A stretch of 47,313 nucleotides of DNA. Origin: a virus. The notes under the pieces are model-generated. The model saw only the letters and a program-made list of their open reading frames with translations. It searched no databases and was not told the origin of the DNA. Each line of letters opens with the position of its first letter. Position 1 is the first letter of the stretch. The position numbers were made by a program, and so were the translations under genes. The stretch is taken from IMG/VR virus record IMGVR_UViG_3300046804_001205, positions 1 to 47,313 of that record, one strand, 5' to 3'. This document shows, piece after piece, positions 33,066 to 40,058 of this stretch.

Positions 33066-33177
33066 TTTTAAAAGAAAGATCTTACAAAGAATTAAAGATC
33101 TAACCAATCACGGAAAGCACGTAGAGGCACAACAACTTTTTACAAAATACTTCGGAGGCAACGATGGCAAGAGTTGA
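33040..33177 (+). CDS. small basic protein between peptidase and lysozyme (45 aa)
   Basis: An AGGAGG lies 5 nt before the ATG at 33040 (a second ATG at 33037 is next to it). The product reads MAGEEFSINFKRKILQRIKD, then GKHVEAQQLFTKYFGG. It overlaps the peptidase gene by 26 nt and the lysozyme gene by 14 nt. The RIK.L...GK..EAQ.L..KYFG pattern is seen in other small cyanophage proteins. It could regulate or escort the two hydrolases, but this is only suggested by position. Confidence 0.65.
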   Translation: MAGEEFSINFKRKILQRIKDLTNHGKHVEAQQLFTKYFGGNDGKS

Positions 33178-33838
33178 CTTACATAACTTCTTTCAGTTCT
33201 ATGATGAAAGAAATCCAAATCACGTTAAAGCAGTTCAATGGTTAGAAGATAACCTACCAGTCAAATATCTTGAAGATAATAATGAGTGGGCGGAGATTTA
33301 TAGAGGAAAAAAGACTAGTGCTGCACCAGCAACCCCAGCTGCTGCAGCTCCTGCTCCTGTAGTCGGTGGTGATGATGTTCCACAAATGGGCATTAAGTTA
33401 ATTAAGGAGTTTGAAGGTTGTCACTTAAAGGCATACCCAGATCCTCTGACTGGTGGACTTCCAATCACAATCGGTTGGGGTTCAACTCGTAAGAAAGATG
33501 GTTCAGCATTCAAACTTGGTGATACTTTAACTCAACAAGAAGCAGATGAACTTCTGATTGAACAATGTAAGAAAGAGTTCCTTCCTGCTTTGCGTAAAAT
33601 CCCACATTGGAGTGAAATGTCAGATGGAAAAAGAGGAGCTCTGCTCAGCTTTGCTTATAATCTTGGTGCCGGTTTTTACGGTGGCGATAACTTTAATACT
33701 ATTACTAAACGCTTGAAGAATAAAGAATGGGATCAAGTTCCTGATGCTCTTTATATGTACCGCAATCCTGGTTCAAATGTAGAAGCAGGCTTGGCACGTA
33801 GAAGAAAGGCAGAAGGTGAATCTTGGAAAAAGGGATGA
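33164..33838 (+). CDS. GH24 phage lysozyme with DLHNFF module (224 aa)
   Basis: A T4-lysozyme-family muramidase. The catalytic region EFEGCHLKAYPDPL...PITIGWG gives Glu84, Asp93 and Thr102, with the Glu-Asp spacing of T4 lysozyme (9) and a 3-residue longer Asp-Thr gap. RGALLSFAYNLG and NPGSNVEAGLARRRKAE are typical later motifs. The N-terminal module (5-32) is nearly identical to that of the C39-like peptidase and is joined by an Ala/Pro linker (50-70). No signal peptide is present, so it needs a holin or acts from the virion. Confidence 0.88.
   Translation: MARVDLHNFFQFYDERNPNHVKAVQWLEDNLPVKYLEDNNEWAEIYRGKKTSAAPATPAAAAPAPVVGGDDVPQMGIKLIKEFEGCHLKAYPDPLTGGLPITIGWGSTRKKDGSAFKLGDTLTQQEADELLIEQCKKEFLPALRKIPHWSEMSDGKRGALLSFAYNLGAGFYGGDNFNTITKRLKNKEWDQVPDALYMYRNPGSNVEAGLARRRKAEGESWKKG
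33230..33258 (+). repeat. 29-nt direct repeat, copy 2
   Basis: Identical to 32457-32485. It encodes the second half of the shared N-terminal module. Confidence 0.9.
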
Positions 33839-33845
33839 CTAAATA
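33839..33845 (+). promoter_or_regulatory. late promoter motif CTAAATA
   Basis: Begins on the base after the lysozyme stop codon. A transcript from here would contain the whole structured leader before 33947. Confidence 0.6.
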
Positions 33846-33946
33846 GTTTCAATCAGTGAGTTGAAACTGCAACTCAAACCCACACCAAGGTGAGTTGTGT
33901 TTGGTAGTTCTAGAAGATTTCTACCACACCAACTCACCTTATTTTT
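33846..33946 (+). promoter_or_regulatory. structured leader with mutually exclusive hairpins
   Basis: TGAGTTG occurs at 33857 and 33891, and its complement CAACTCA at 33870 and 33930. The pairs 33857/33870 (6-nt loop) and 33891/33930 can coexist, and 33870/33891 is an alternative. The last pair extends to a long stem (33887-33940) followed by TTATTTTT, terminator-like, ending at the ATG of the next gene. GTTTCAA/TTGAAAC (33846-33867) is another competing stem. Confidence 0.65.
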
Positions 33947-35800
33947 ATGTCTACCTACTCGCAAAAGGCGCTGGCTGCAGCGTCTGCGCTTCTTCTTGGA
34001 GTGCCAACAGCAGCATTAGCACACACCAACTCTATCGGATATGTTGGTGGGGGCAACGGATCAGTTACTTTCTGGTATGGTAACTGGCATCCTGGAACTA
34101 CCTTCAATGAAGGAACTTTAACATTACAAGGTATTAATGGCACCAGTTTTTCTCCAACTACTGTAAACTGGTCTCAATTATCAGGAACAATGCCAAATGG
34201 ATTAATTCCTGGTACAAACTATTTTACTTCCAATGGATCTCAATTAGTTCCTTATGATCCTAGTATTCAAACATCATATACTTGGCAAGGTGTAACCTTC
34301 ACAGGTCTTTCTGCTGGTGATTATCAGTTTACTTATAATGCTGCTGGATCTCCAACAGTAAACTGGATGCCTATGGATAGTATTATTCTCTCTAGTACTG
34401 TAAGTCTTTCGGCATCTGCTCTTTCTGGTGATGCTAACCAAAATGGTATTCTTGACATTTATGAAACAGGTGGAACACCTCCACCTCCAACAGTTACTTC
34501 AACTGCTGCTGGAAACTCAATTGTAACTACATCAACAACTTATGGAACCAGAACAACTAGTGGAACTCCACATAGACACGTAATGGGTGTAGATGCGAAT
34601 GGAAATCAAACTGAAACTCATTATACGGATACAGCAGTTACAACCATTCCAACAACCACAGTTACAACGACCACAACTCCAGTTACTGTAACAACTTGGA
34701 GTGATGGATCTACTACCACAACTAATGGAACTCCAGTTGTAACTTCGGTTACTACTGATGATAATGCTGGAACAACCGTGATTACTCAAACTAATGTGAT
34801 TGATTGGGTAAAAACAAGAACTTATGATGTCTCTCCTGTTTCTTCAGTTCAGCATACAGCATCTGAAAGTGGTGGAAGACAAAAAGTTAATGCTTATACC
34901 ACAACGACAACTACAACCACTCCAGTTTATACTAAAGTATATCCAAACGGAAATCCAACTGAAGTAACATTTGGATCATCAACAGTTGACGTTACTTACG
35001 CTTCTAGAGATTATTTTGGACGTATTGACCAATTAGAAGTTCTTGATGGCATCAATGATAATATCAATGGACTTCTGAATCATGAACCAACCAGAACCAA
35101 ACAGAAACTGAGAGTATTTGAGAACAACCGTTTTGTTCAGTCCTATAATGCTGATGGGTATTCTGCAAATTCACAAATCTTTGGTGGTGGATTTGAATTG
35201 GATCTAAGTAAAGGTTGGACTGTTGGATATCAATACAATAATGTAAACGTTAATCTTCGTGGGGTAGATTCAAGTACATCACAGAAGAAAGATGTTCATG
35301 GTATCTTCAATACTTTTCATGGCAATACCTTTACTCTGAATACAAACGCTGCTCTAGCAAACAGCAACTACAATTACACCAGAAATGTGGAAGGTGTATT
35401 TAATAACGCTGGTGAAACAACGGGAACTGAGTGGTGGGTATCTAATAGACTCTATTGGCATCTATCCAAGAATGTAAAACCATTCATTGGATATACAGTT
35501 CAGAATGTAAAGAGAAATGCTTATACCGAAACTGGTTCTCCAGAATCTGCAAGAGTTGTCTCTGCAACTGATAACACCACACACGTTGGTGAAGCAGGTC
35601 TTAAATTAGAGGCAAGATTTGGTGGTAAGAAGCACAATCTTTTTGGTGTAAGTGTTGATGGTGCTTATGCAACTGATAGTTCTTATGGTGTAACTGCTTC
35701 TATTGATTATAAGGAATTATTGATTGTTGAAGGTTCTCATGGTGTTAATAATGGAGTTACTAACAATTCTGTTGCTGCGAGAGTTAAGTTTAGGTTCTAA
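33947..35800 (+). CDS. secreted outer-membrane-type protein with beta-barrel C terminus (617 aa)
   Basis: A Sec signal peptide is clear: basic start, hydrophobic core ASALLLGVPTAA and an ALA-H cleavage site near residue 26. A beta-rich domain follows, then a DANQNGILDIYETGG loop (calcium-type), a long Thr-rich stretch (about 180-330) and a C-terminal region of alternating strands ending KFRF, the aromatic end typical of outer-membrane barrels and autotransporters. It is preceded by a late promoter and a switch-like leader. A phage-encoded cell-surface or virion fibre protein is possible. The exact family is not recognised. Confidence 0.65.
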   Translation: MSTYSQKALAAASALLLGVPTAALAHTNSIGYVGGGNGSVTFWYGNWHPGTTFNEGTLTLQGINGTSFSPTTVNWSQLSGTMPNGLIPGTNYFTSNGSQLVPYDPSIQTSYTWQGVTFTGLSAGDYQFTYNAAGSPTVNWMPMDSIILSSTVSLSASALSGDANQNGILDIYETGGTPPPPTVTSTAAGNSIVTTSTTYGTRTTSGTPHRHVMGVDANGNQTETHYTDTAVTTIPTTTVTTTTTPVTVTTWSDGSTTTTNGTPVVTSVTTDDNAGTTVITQTNVIDWVKTRTYDVSPVSSVQHTASESGGRQKVNAYTTTTTTTTPVYTKVYPNGNPTEVTFGSSTVDVTYASRDYFGRIDQLEVLDGINDNINGLLNHEPTRTKQKLRVFENNRFVQSYNADGYSANSQIFGGGFELDLSKGWTVGYQYNNVNVNLRGVDSSTSQKKDVHGIFNTFHGNTFTLNTNAALANSNYNYTRNVEGVFNNAGETTGTEWWVSNRLYWHLSKNVKPFIGYTVQNVKRNAYTETGSPESARVVSATDNTTHVGEAGLKLEARFGGKKHNLFGVSVDGAYATDSSYGVTASIDYKELLIVEGSHGVNNGVTNNSVAARVKFRF

Positions 35801-35804
35801 AAAC

Positions 35805-35811
35805 CTAAATA
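35805..35811 (+). promoter_or_regulatory. late promoter motif CTAAATA
   Basis: Lies 5 nt after the preceding stop and 25 nt before the ATG at 35837. Confidence 0.55.
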
Positions 35812-35836
35812 AGAGAGACTTCATCACACGGAACTG

Positions 35837-36169
35837 ATGGATAACAAAAGAGAAAAAGCTATGGGACAAGTTATTCGTATTGCGATTTTGAGTTGGTCTG
35901 CTGCTCTTCTGACTGCTAGCTATGCTGGTATGCTGTCCAAAATGGACCCAACTTTCATTGCTACTGTCTTTACTGCTTCCGCTGCTACCTTTGGTATTAA
36001 TACTATGAAGAAAGGTGGCGAAGAAGAAGAAAAGAAAGAAGAACCACGTAGAGAAGAAGTTGTAGAAGCACCACCAGAACCTCCTGCTCCTGAAGCATTA
36101 ACAGCATCTCTTGAAGAAAGAGTTGAAGTGTTGGAAGGTCAAGTACAACCTCGCACAGGTGGCGCATAA
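35837..36169 (+). CDS. small membrane protein with acidic coiled tail, holin-like (110 aa)
   Basis: Two hydrophobic stretches (about 12-30, IRIAILSWSAALLTASYAG, and 38-55, FIATVFTASAATFGI) are followed by a charged Glu/Lys/Pro tail (EEEEKKEEPRREE) and a short coil. Two close membrane helices plus a charged cytoplasmic tail fit a holin, and lysis genes lie on both sides. An internal ATG at 35861 could be an alternative start. No family match is claimed. Confidence 0.65.
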   Translation: MDNKREKAMGQVIRIAILSWSAALLTASYAGMLSKMDPTFIATVFTASAATFGINTMKKGGEEEEKKEEPRREEVVEAPPEPPAPEALTASLEERVEVLEGQVQPRTGGA

Positions 36170-36291
36170 TGGCAAAGTCCGCAAACAAAGGTAAAAAGGG
36201 TTCTGGTGGAGCAGGTTCTGCCAATAACAAAAAACAGAACTCTGGAAACGCTAATGCCAATAAAGCGAAGAACGGTGGGAAGAAAAAATGA
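36169..36291 (+). CDS. small Lys/Gly/Asn-rich basic protein (40 aa)
   Basis: The 40-residue ORF starts on the last base of the previous gene and is nearly all Lys, Gly, Asn, Ala and Ser (MAKSANKGKKGSGGAGSAN, ending GGKKK). It is disordered and strongly basic, so nucleic-acid binding is likely. Similar tiny proteins occur in cyanophages at this kind of locus. The composition alone gives no function. Confidence 0.6.
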   Translation: MAKSANKGKKGSGGAGSANNKKQNSGNANANKAKNGGKKK

Positions 36292-36297
36292 GGTATT

Positions 36298-36498
36298 ATG
36301 CCAAGAGAATGGAATACACCCGTTCGGGAGCCTTGGAATCCTGTAATTAAAAAGTGTCTAGATGCTGTCGATGAACATATGCGACAGCATCTCAAGACAG
36401 GTGATGAGTGGCACCTTTCTCAAGCAGAAATCTTAAGAAAATATGTTAAAGACTTAAAAGTTTGGATACATAAACAAGAAGGATGGTGGGATGAATGA
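36298..36498 (+). CDS. small helical hypothetical protein (66 aa)
   Basis: The 66-residue protein starts MPREWNTPVREPWNPVIKKC and forms two helices with an EWHLSQAEILRKYVKDLKVW segment. The ATG follows 6 nt after the previous stop, and the stop overlaps the next gene's ATG (ATGAATGA). It is rich in Trp for its size. The EW...LR.YV..LK.WI pattern is familiar from cyanophages, without assigned function. Confidence 0.7.
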   Translation: MPREWNTPVREPWNPVIKKCLDAVDEHMRQHLKTGDEWHLSQAEILRKYVKDLKVWIHKQEGWWDE

Positions 36499-37241
36499 AA
36501 AAACTCCTTACAGCAATAGGATTATCATTAAGTTTAATTACTCCAGCATACGCAGACAAATTATTAAGTAAACAACCCACCGTTCCAGCATATAGTCTGG
36601 CAGCGATGGGTTGTATGATTTTAAGAGAGTGTACTGAAGGTGTAGAACAACTTACAGTAGATTCTGCTTCTATCAAAGGAAAAGAGTTTGATGCGTTTAG
36701 AGATGAAATTAAATCTATTCTTGCTGGACTTGATAAACTTGGTGTTCCTGTTTACATTGGACCAGCACGTTACTTTACACCAAGAACTGTAGGATTATAT
36801 AAACCCGAATATAATCGGTTCTTTGTGAATGAAGAACTCCTTAAAGATCCTAGGGAGTTTCTAGGAACGATGAGACATGAAGGATGGCATACGGTTCAAG
36901 ATTGTATGGGTGGTGGACTGAAGACTTCCTTTATGGCACAAGTACATCAGGATAGTGAGATCCCTGCTTGGGTCATGAAGATGACAAAACTTTCTTATGA
37001 GAGTATGGGTCAAAGTCGTGCCGTGCCTTGGGAAGCAGATGCTAACTGGGCAGAAGAACAAGCAAATGTAACAGCACAGAAGTTAGAAATGTGTGCTAAA
37101 GGTCCACTCTGGGAACAGATTAGACCGACACCACTTACAATGGAATGGTTGATTGGTTGTGGGTGGATGAAACCACAAGAAGGATATAAAGAGTATGTAC
37201 CTAACAAGAAATCAGATTATTGTGTAGAAGGTAAATACTGA
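36495..37241 (+). CDS. secreted putative zinc metallopeptidase (248 aa)
   Basis: A Sec signal peptide (KKLLTAIGLSLSLITPAYA, cleavage near residue 20) is followed by a domain with MRHEGWHTVQDC (HExxH-type zinc motif, near 130) and a downstream PWEADANWAEEQ glutamate that could be the third ligand. Four to six cysteines suggest disulfides outside the cytoplasm. The protein is predicted to be periplasmic. It could attack peptidoglycan peptides or host envelope proteins late in infection. Similar cyanophage proteins are unannotated, and the activity is inferred only from the motif. Confidence 0.65.
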   Translation: MKKLLTAIGLSLSLITPAYADKLLSKQPTVPAYSLAAMGCMILRECTEGVEQLTVDSASIKGKEFDAFRDEIKSILAGLDKLGVPVYIGPARYFTPRTVGLYKPEYNRFFVNEELLKDPREFLGTMRHEGWHTVQDCMGGGLKTSFMAQVHQDSEIPAWVMKMTKLSYESMGQSRAVPWEADANWAEEQANVTAQKLEMCAKGPLWEQIRPTPLTMEWLIGCGWMKPQEGYKEYVPNKKSDYCVEGKY

Positions 37242-37396
37242 TGCCACAAGAGTTTCCTTGGGGAGTAATGGCAATTCTTGTCCCAGGACTTATCTTTGTA
37301 TTGTATATCATTTACTACATATTACGACTAGCATTTGAGGAAATGAAAGATGAAGAACCTAGCACTGATTCTATCAACGACAAGCCTTCTCATTAG
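37241..37396 (+). CDS. small single-pass membrane protein (51 aa)
   Basis: The ATG overlaps the previous stop (TGATG). The product has one hydrophobic helix (about 8-30, VMAILVPGLIFVLYIIYYIL) followed by an acidic tail. Its last 47 nt overlap the next gene in another frame. The tight chaining and a clear membrane helix support it as real. A spanin or holin-accessory role would fit the location but is unproven. Confidence 0.6.
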   Translation: MPQEFPWGVMAILVPGLIFVLYIIYYILRLAFEEMKDEEPSTDSINDKPSH

Positions 37397-37562
37397 CGGA
37401 GCACTTTGTTATGGTGCTTATGTGACTTATAAGAAAGCAGAAGCAATTCTTAACAACCCAGAACAGTTTGTTGGTAAGGTTGTAGAGAATCAAGTCAATA
37501 AGGCATTTGAAAAATTACCTATTCCTAAACTAAATACTGGCAGTATTAAGTTTCCTTTCTAA
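37350..37562 (+). CDS. small membrane-anchored protein (70 aa)
   Basis: A 70-residue protein with an N-terminal hydrophobic helix (about 4-26, LALILSTTSLLISGALCYGAYV) and a polar C-terminal part (AEAILNNPEQFVGKVVENQV, ending SIKFPF). It is either anchored in the inner membrane with its C terminus in the periplasm or a weak secreted protein. It overlaps the preceding small membrane gene by 47 nt and the SNase gene by 1 nt. A Cys at the helix end could be a lipobox, but the context is not typical. Confidence 0.65.
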   Translation: MKNLALILSTTSLLISGALCYGAYVTYKKAEAILNNPEQFVGKVVENQVNKAFEKLPIPKLNTGSIKFPF

Positions 37563-37993
37563 TGGATAATAAAGACCCATACATATATCGTATACGCTCA
37601 ATCCATAAAGTAGTCGATGGGGACACTATTGACGCTGACATTGATTTGGGTTTTGACATCTCTCTCACTAAGCGAATTCGTCTTGCGGGTGTTGACACGC
37701 CAGAGAGTCGAACGGCGGATGCGAATGAGAAGAAATATGGACTTGAATCAAAAGAATGGTTGAAGCATCGCTGTGAAGGTGCTAAGAACATTCTAATCAA
37801 GACTGAACTTCCAGATTCTACTGAGAAGTATGGTAGAATTATTGGTCACTTGTTTATCAATGGTGAAGAGACTTCACTGAATAACCAGATGATTGCTGAA
37901 GGTTATGCCTGGGAATATTCAGGGGGCACCAAAGTAAAAGATTTTGAAAAACTTAAACAAATTCGCAAATCAAAAGGAACTCTGGTAGAATAA
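37562..37993 (+). CDS. staphylococcal-nuclease-like (TNase) protein (143 aa)
   Basis: A compact SNase-domain nuclease. The metal-binding and catalytic motifs are all present: KVVDGDTIDADID, RIRLAGVDTPESR (Asp and Glu ligands plus Arg) and EKYGRIIGHLF (second catalytic Arg). Length equals the minimal SNase fold. There is no signal peptide, so it would act in the cytoplasm on host DNA or RNA. A small membrane protein precedes it with 1-nt overlap, and an HNH endonuclease follows. Confidence 0.85.
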   Translation: MDNKDPYIYRIRSIHKVVDGDTIDADIDLGFDISLTKRIRLAGVDTPESRTADANEKKYGLESKEWLKHRCEGAKNILIKTELPDSTEKYGRIIGHLFINGEETSLNNQMIAEGYAWEYSGGTKVKDFEKLKQIRKSKGTLVE

Positions 37994-37996
37994 ATA
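37989..37996 (+). promoter_or_regulatory. late-like motif AATAAATA
   Basis: Overlaps the SNase stop codon. It lies before a terminator, so its use is doubtful. Confidence 0.25.
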
Positions 37997-38030
37997 GTAA
38001 TACCTGTGTGGTTCGCATCTATCAGGTAGA

Positions 38031-38052
38031 AGGGGTGCTTCGGCACCTTTTC
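38031..38052 (+). terminator. rho-independent terminator after SNase
   Basis: GGTGC pairs with GCACC around a TTCG tetraloop, followed by TTTTCTT. Confidence 0.82.
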
Positions 38053-38055
38053 TTG

Positions 38056-38063
38056 TATAAATA
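38056..38063 (+). promoter_or_regulatory. late promoter TATAAATA for HNH gene
   Basis: A perfect late consensus, 24 nt before the ATG at 38088 and inside the inverted repeat 38009-38076. Confidence 0.8.
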
Positions 38064-38087
38064 GTATTGCGAACCATAACAGAGTAG

Positions 38088-38525
38088 ATGAAACACATTC
38101 ACCATATTGTGCCTAAACATATGGGAGGCACGGACGACCCTAGTAATCTTATAGAGTTAAGTGTGGAAGAACACGCAGAAGCACATCGAAAACTCTATGA
38201 AGAATATGGTAATGAATATGATAGACTTGCTTGGTTGGGACTTTCTGGCATCATTGGTAAAGAAGAAATACGCAGAAAAGTTATTAGTGAAGCAAATAAG
38301 GGCAAAACTCCCTGGAACAAAGGAAAGAAAGGGGTTCAAAAAAATCCATATCTTGCCGAACTTAATAGAAGTAGAAGGGGGCAACCTATTAGTGATGAAA
38401 CAAAGGCAAAAGTGGGTGCCGCTAATAAAGGAAGAAATCGCCCAGATTTAGTGGAAAGAAATAAGAAAAGAAAGGGTATGGATATTCCTAGAGATGAAAA
38501 TGGGAGATTTATTAGTAAGAAGTAA
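38088..38525 (+). CDS. HNH homing endonuclease with NUMOD3 motifs (145 aa)
   Basis: The HNH core is HIHHIVPKHMGGTDDPSNLIEL, followed by EHAEAHRKLYEEYG, the usual H...N...H arrangement. Two NUMOD3-type DNA-binding repeats follow (GKTPWNKGKKG and SDETKAKVGAANKGR), as in homing endonucleases. It is free-standing, not within a visible intron. Its late promoter lies between the arms of an inverted repeat. Its stop codon is convergent with the end of the minus-strand operon, leaving no gap. Confidence 0.82.
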   Translation: MKHIHHIVPKHMGGTDDPSNLIELSVEEHAEAHRKLYEEYGNEYDRLAWLGLSGIIGKEEIRRKVISEANKGKTPWNKGKKGVQKNPYLAELNRSRRGQPISDETKAKVGAANKGRNRPDLVERNKKRKGMDIPRDENGRFISKK

Positions 38526-39203
38526 TCACTTGTCGTGAAACTTTTTGTATTGTTCTTGTTTTTCTTTCTTCCTTTCTTTTTTGAGTAACTTATTGACTTT
38601 CTTGAGGGATTGACTTTTCTCAAAAGCAAAGAATATCTGAAGTTCATAAGGGGTAAGATCTCTGCTCAAGAGTTTCTTACCCCTTACAAATATTTGTTGA
38701 ACAATCGGTTTCATTTTACCTACCAACCATTCCACCACAGATTTGCCAACAAGAGCCGCAGCAACAGAAGCAGTAGCAGTGGTGCCAGCAAGAATAACTT
38801 GTTCTTTAGGTGGTACTGGAACTTCCCCGATGATTGGTACTTCAATGACAGGTACTCCTAAGTTACTATTTTTAGGGACATCATCGGAAACATTCCGATT
38901 ATCCTGTGTATTTTGAACGGGAACTTGAACCTGTGGTAGAACTGGTTGGGTATCAGGAAGTCCTCTGGTCTTTTCTTCCTTCTCTTCCTGTTGTTTCTTT
39001 TGTTCTGCTCTGACCGCAGCATCAAACTCTTCTTGAGTTGGAACATCAATCACTGGATACTTGATGGTTGTATCTGGCATATTGATAATTGGCATATCAA
39101 TTTGAGGTATCACAGAAGGTTCTGTTCTGCGAGTCACAGGAGGTTCTATCGTTGGAATAATCGGTGGAGGATTACTTCTTATTTGGATTGGTTTGATTTC
39201 CAT
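38526..39203 (-). CDS. Pro-rich membrane-spanning protein, last gene of minus-strand operon (225 aa)
   Basis: Last of four minus-strand genes. The first 130 residues are Pro/Val/Ile-rich and low complexity (IPTIEPPVTRRTEPSVIPQ, VPVIEVPIIGEVPVPP), like TonB-type spacers that cross the periplasm. One hydrophobic segment follows (about 140-162, ILAGTTATASVAAALVG), then a basic C terminus (LLKKERKKEKQEQ). It has no N-terminal signal, so topology is uncertain: it may be anchored in the inner membrane by its central helix. It overlaps the upstream gene by 32 nt. Homology was not recognised. Confidence 0.65.
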   Translation of the reverse strand: MEIKPIQIRSNPPPIIPTIEPPVTRRTEPSVIPQIDMPIINMPDTTIKYPVIDVPTQEEFDAAVRAEQKKQQEEKEEKTRGLPDTQPVLPQVQVPVQNTQDNRNVSDDVPKNSNLGVPVIEVPIIGEVPVPPKEQVILAGTTATASVAAALVGKSVVEWLVGKMKPIVQQIFVRGKKLLSRDLTPYELQIFFAFEKSQSLKKVNKLLKKERKKEKQEQYKKFHDK

Positions 39204-39759
39204 TTGCTACATCCTGTACTTTGGGATACTTGACAACTACATCAGCGCATATTTTTGCGTATGGACTTTCTGGATGAAATGAGATACCAGACTTGATTGC
39301 TTCACCACACTTCAAGAGTCTTACAAGTTCAAAATCAAGTCGTGCCTTGTCTGCCTCCGCCTGCTGCCTGGTTATTTCAGTTCTGACTCGTGCTTTACAG
39401 AGTTCTTGAAACGACCCGTCAAGAGGCACAGAGAACCCAGCAGAGATACCTGCGTTGATAGAACCAGTTTGATATGTTTCTGGGTCTTTGCTAAGGTTCA
39501 AATTGTTATATCCAAAGGTTTGTAAGTTTAGAGTTGGACCTTGACAAGACACACCAGAACCATAAGTATTCACAGCAAAAGGACCCTGAAGCACCTGTAC
39601 TGCCTGGTTAGTAACATTACCAGTCGCAGATGCTGAGGGTCCTGCTATGTTTGTATTAGACGGTGCTTGCTGAGCAGTTGCTGGTAGGGCAAATACTATT
39701 GCGTAAAGACCGATAATGAGTTTGTGGTAGATTCTTCTACCGTTTTGCGATCTATCCAT
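39172..39759 (-). CDS. secreted Cys-containing protein of minus-strand operon (195 aa)
   Basis: A signal peptide (RRIYHKLIIGLYAIVFALPATAQQ, read as basic then hydrophobic, ATA-Q cleavage near residue 29) precedes a Gly/Asn/Thr-rich beta region and a Cys-containing helical segment (QAEADKARLDFELVRLLKCGEAIKSG, ..SPYAKICADV). Four cysteines could form disulfides. The start overlaps the upstream gene by 64 nt, so a later non-ATG start cannot be excluded, though residues 2-12 give a typical basic n-region. The helical cysteine motif recurs in cyanophage proteins of unknown role. Confidence 0.65.
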   Translation of the reverse strand: MDRSQNGRRIYHKLIIGLYAIVFALPATAQQAPSNTNIAGPSASATGNVTNQAVQVLQGPFAVNTYGSGVSCQGPTLNLQTFGYNNLNLSKDPETYQTGSINAGISAGFSVPLDGSFQELCKARVRTEITRQQAEADKARLDFELVRLLKCGEAIKSGISFHPESPYAKICADVVVKYPKVQDVANGNQTNPNKK

Positions 39760-40058
39760 GTTTCTTTCGCAATTCCAGGAGTCAGATAAGTCTCACTAAA
39801 CTGGAACGGAGCACCTTGCGTTTGAATTGTATAGTTCGCTCCTGGACCTGGGCGGTCAGGGATGTTGATATTAGTACCAGTGACAGTATAAGATGTCCCA
39901 GTGGTATATTCTATTTGTTTGATAACTTCAATCACTTCAGTGCGAGTTTTAGTCTCAGAAGTAATTGTCCCACTTGTAAAGTTGGGAGTTACTGGTCCAG
40001 CATATGAAGGAGATATAACTCCCAAGACTGCAACCAGTCCGAGAGTTATGTGTCTCAC
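39696..40058 (-). CDS. secreted beta-rich protein of minus-strand operon (120 aa)
   Basis: A signal peptide (MRHITLGLVAVLGVISPSYAG, cleavage near residue 20) is followed by a Thr-rich beta protein. Residues 55-92 carry a module shared with the upstream gene: GTNIN, then G.G...Y.I.T.G..F.FSE. It overlaps the upstream gene's stop by 4 nt (ATGA), so translation is coupled. The two shared modules suggest paralogous subunits of one secreted structure. No known family was recognised. Confidence 0.7.
   Translation of the reverse strand: MRHITLGLVAVLGVISPSYAGPVTPNFTSGTITSETKTRTEVIEVIKQIEYTTGTSYTVTGTNINIPDRPGPGANYTIQTQGAPFQFSETYLTPGIAKETWIDRKTVEESTTNSLSVFTQ

Larger units (their letters stand above)
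38009..38076. repeat. 9-bp inverted repeat enclosing terminator and late promoter
   Basis: TGGTTCGCA (38009-38017) is the exact reverse complement of TGCGAACCA (38068-38076). Between the arms are the terminator (38031-38052) and the late promoter (38056-38063). The right arm ends 11 nt before the HNH ATG. Confidence 0.75.

Noticed and set aside
38001-38050. A tRNA or tRNA remnant after the SNase gene
   Set aside because: The TTCG-loop hairpin and TACCTG/CAGGTA stem are not arranged as a cloverleaf and have no anticodon arm. They read as a terminator and inverted repeat.
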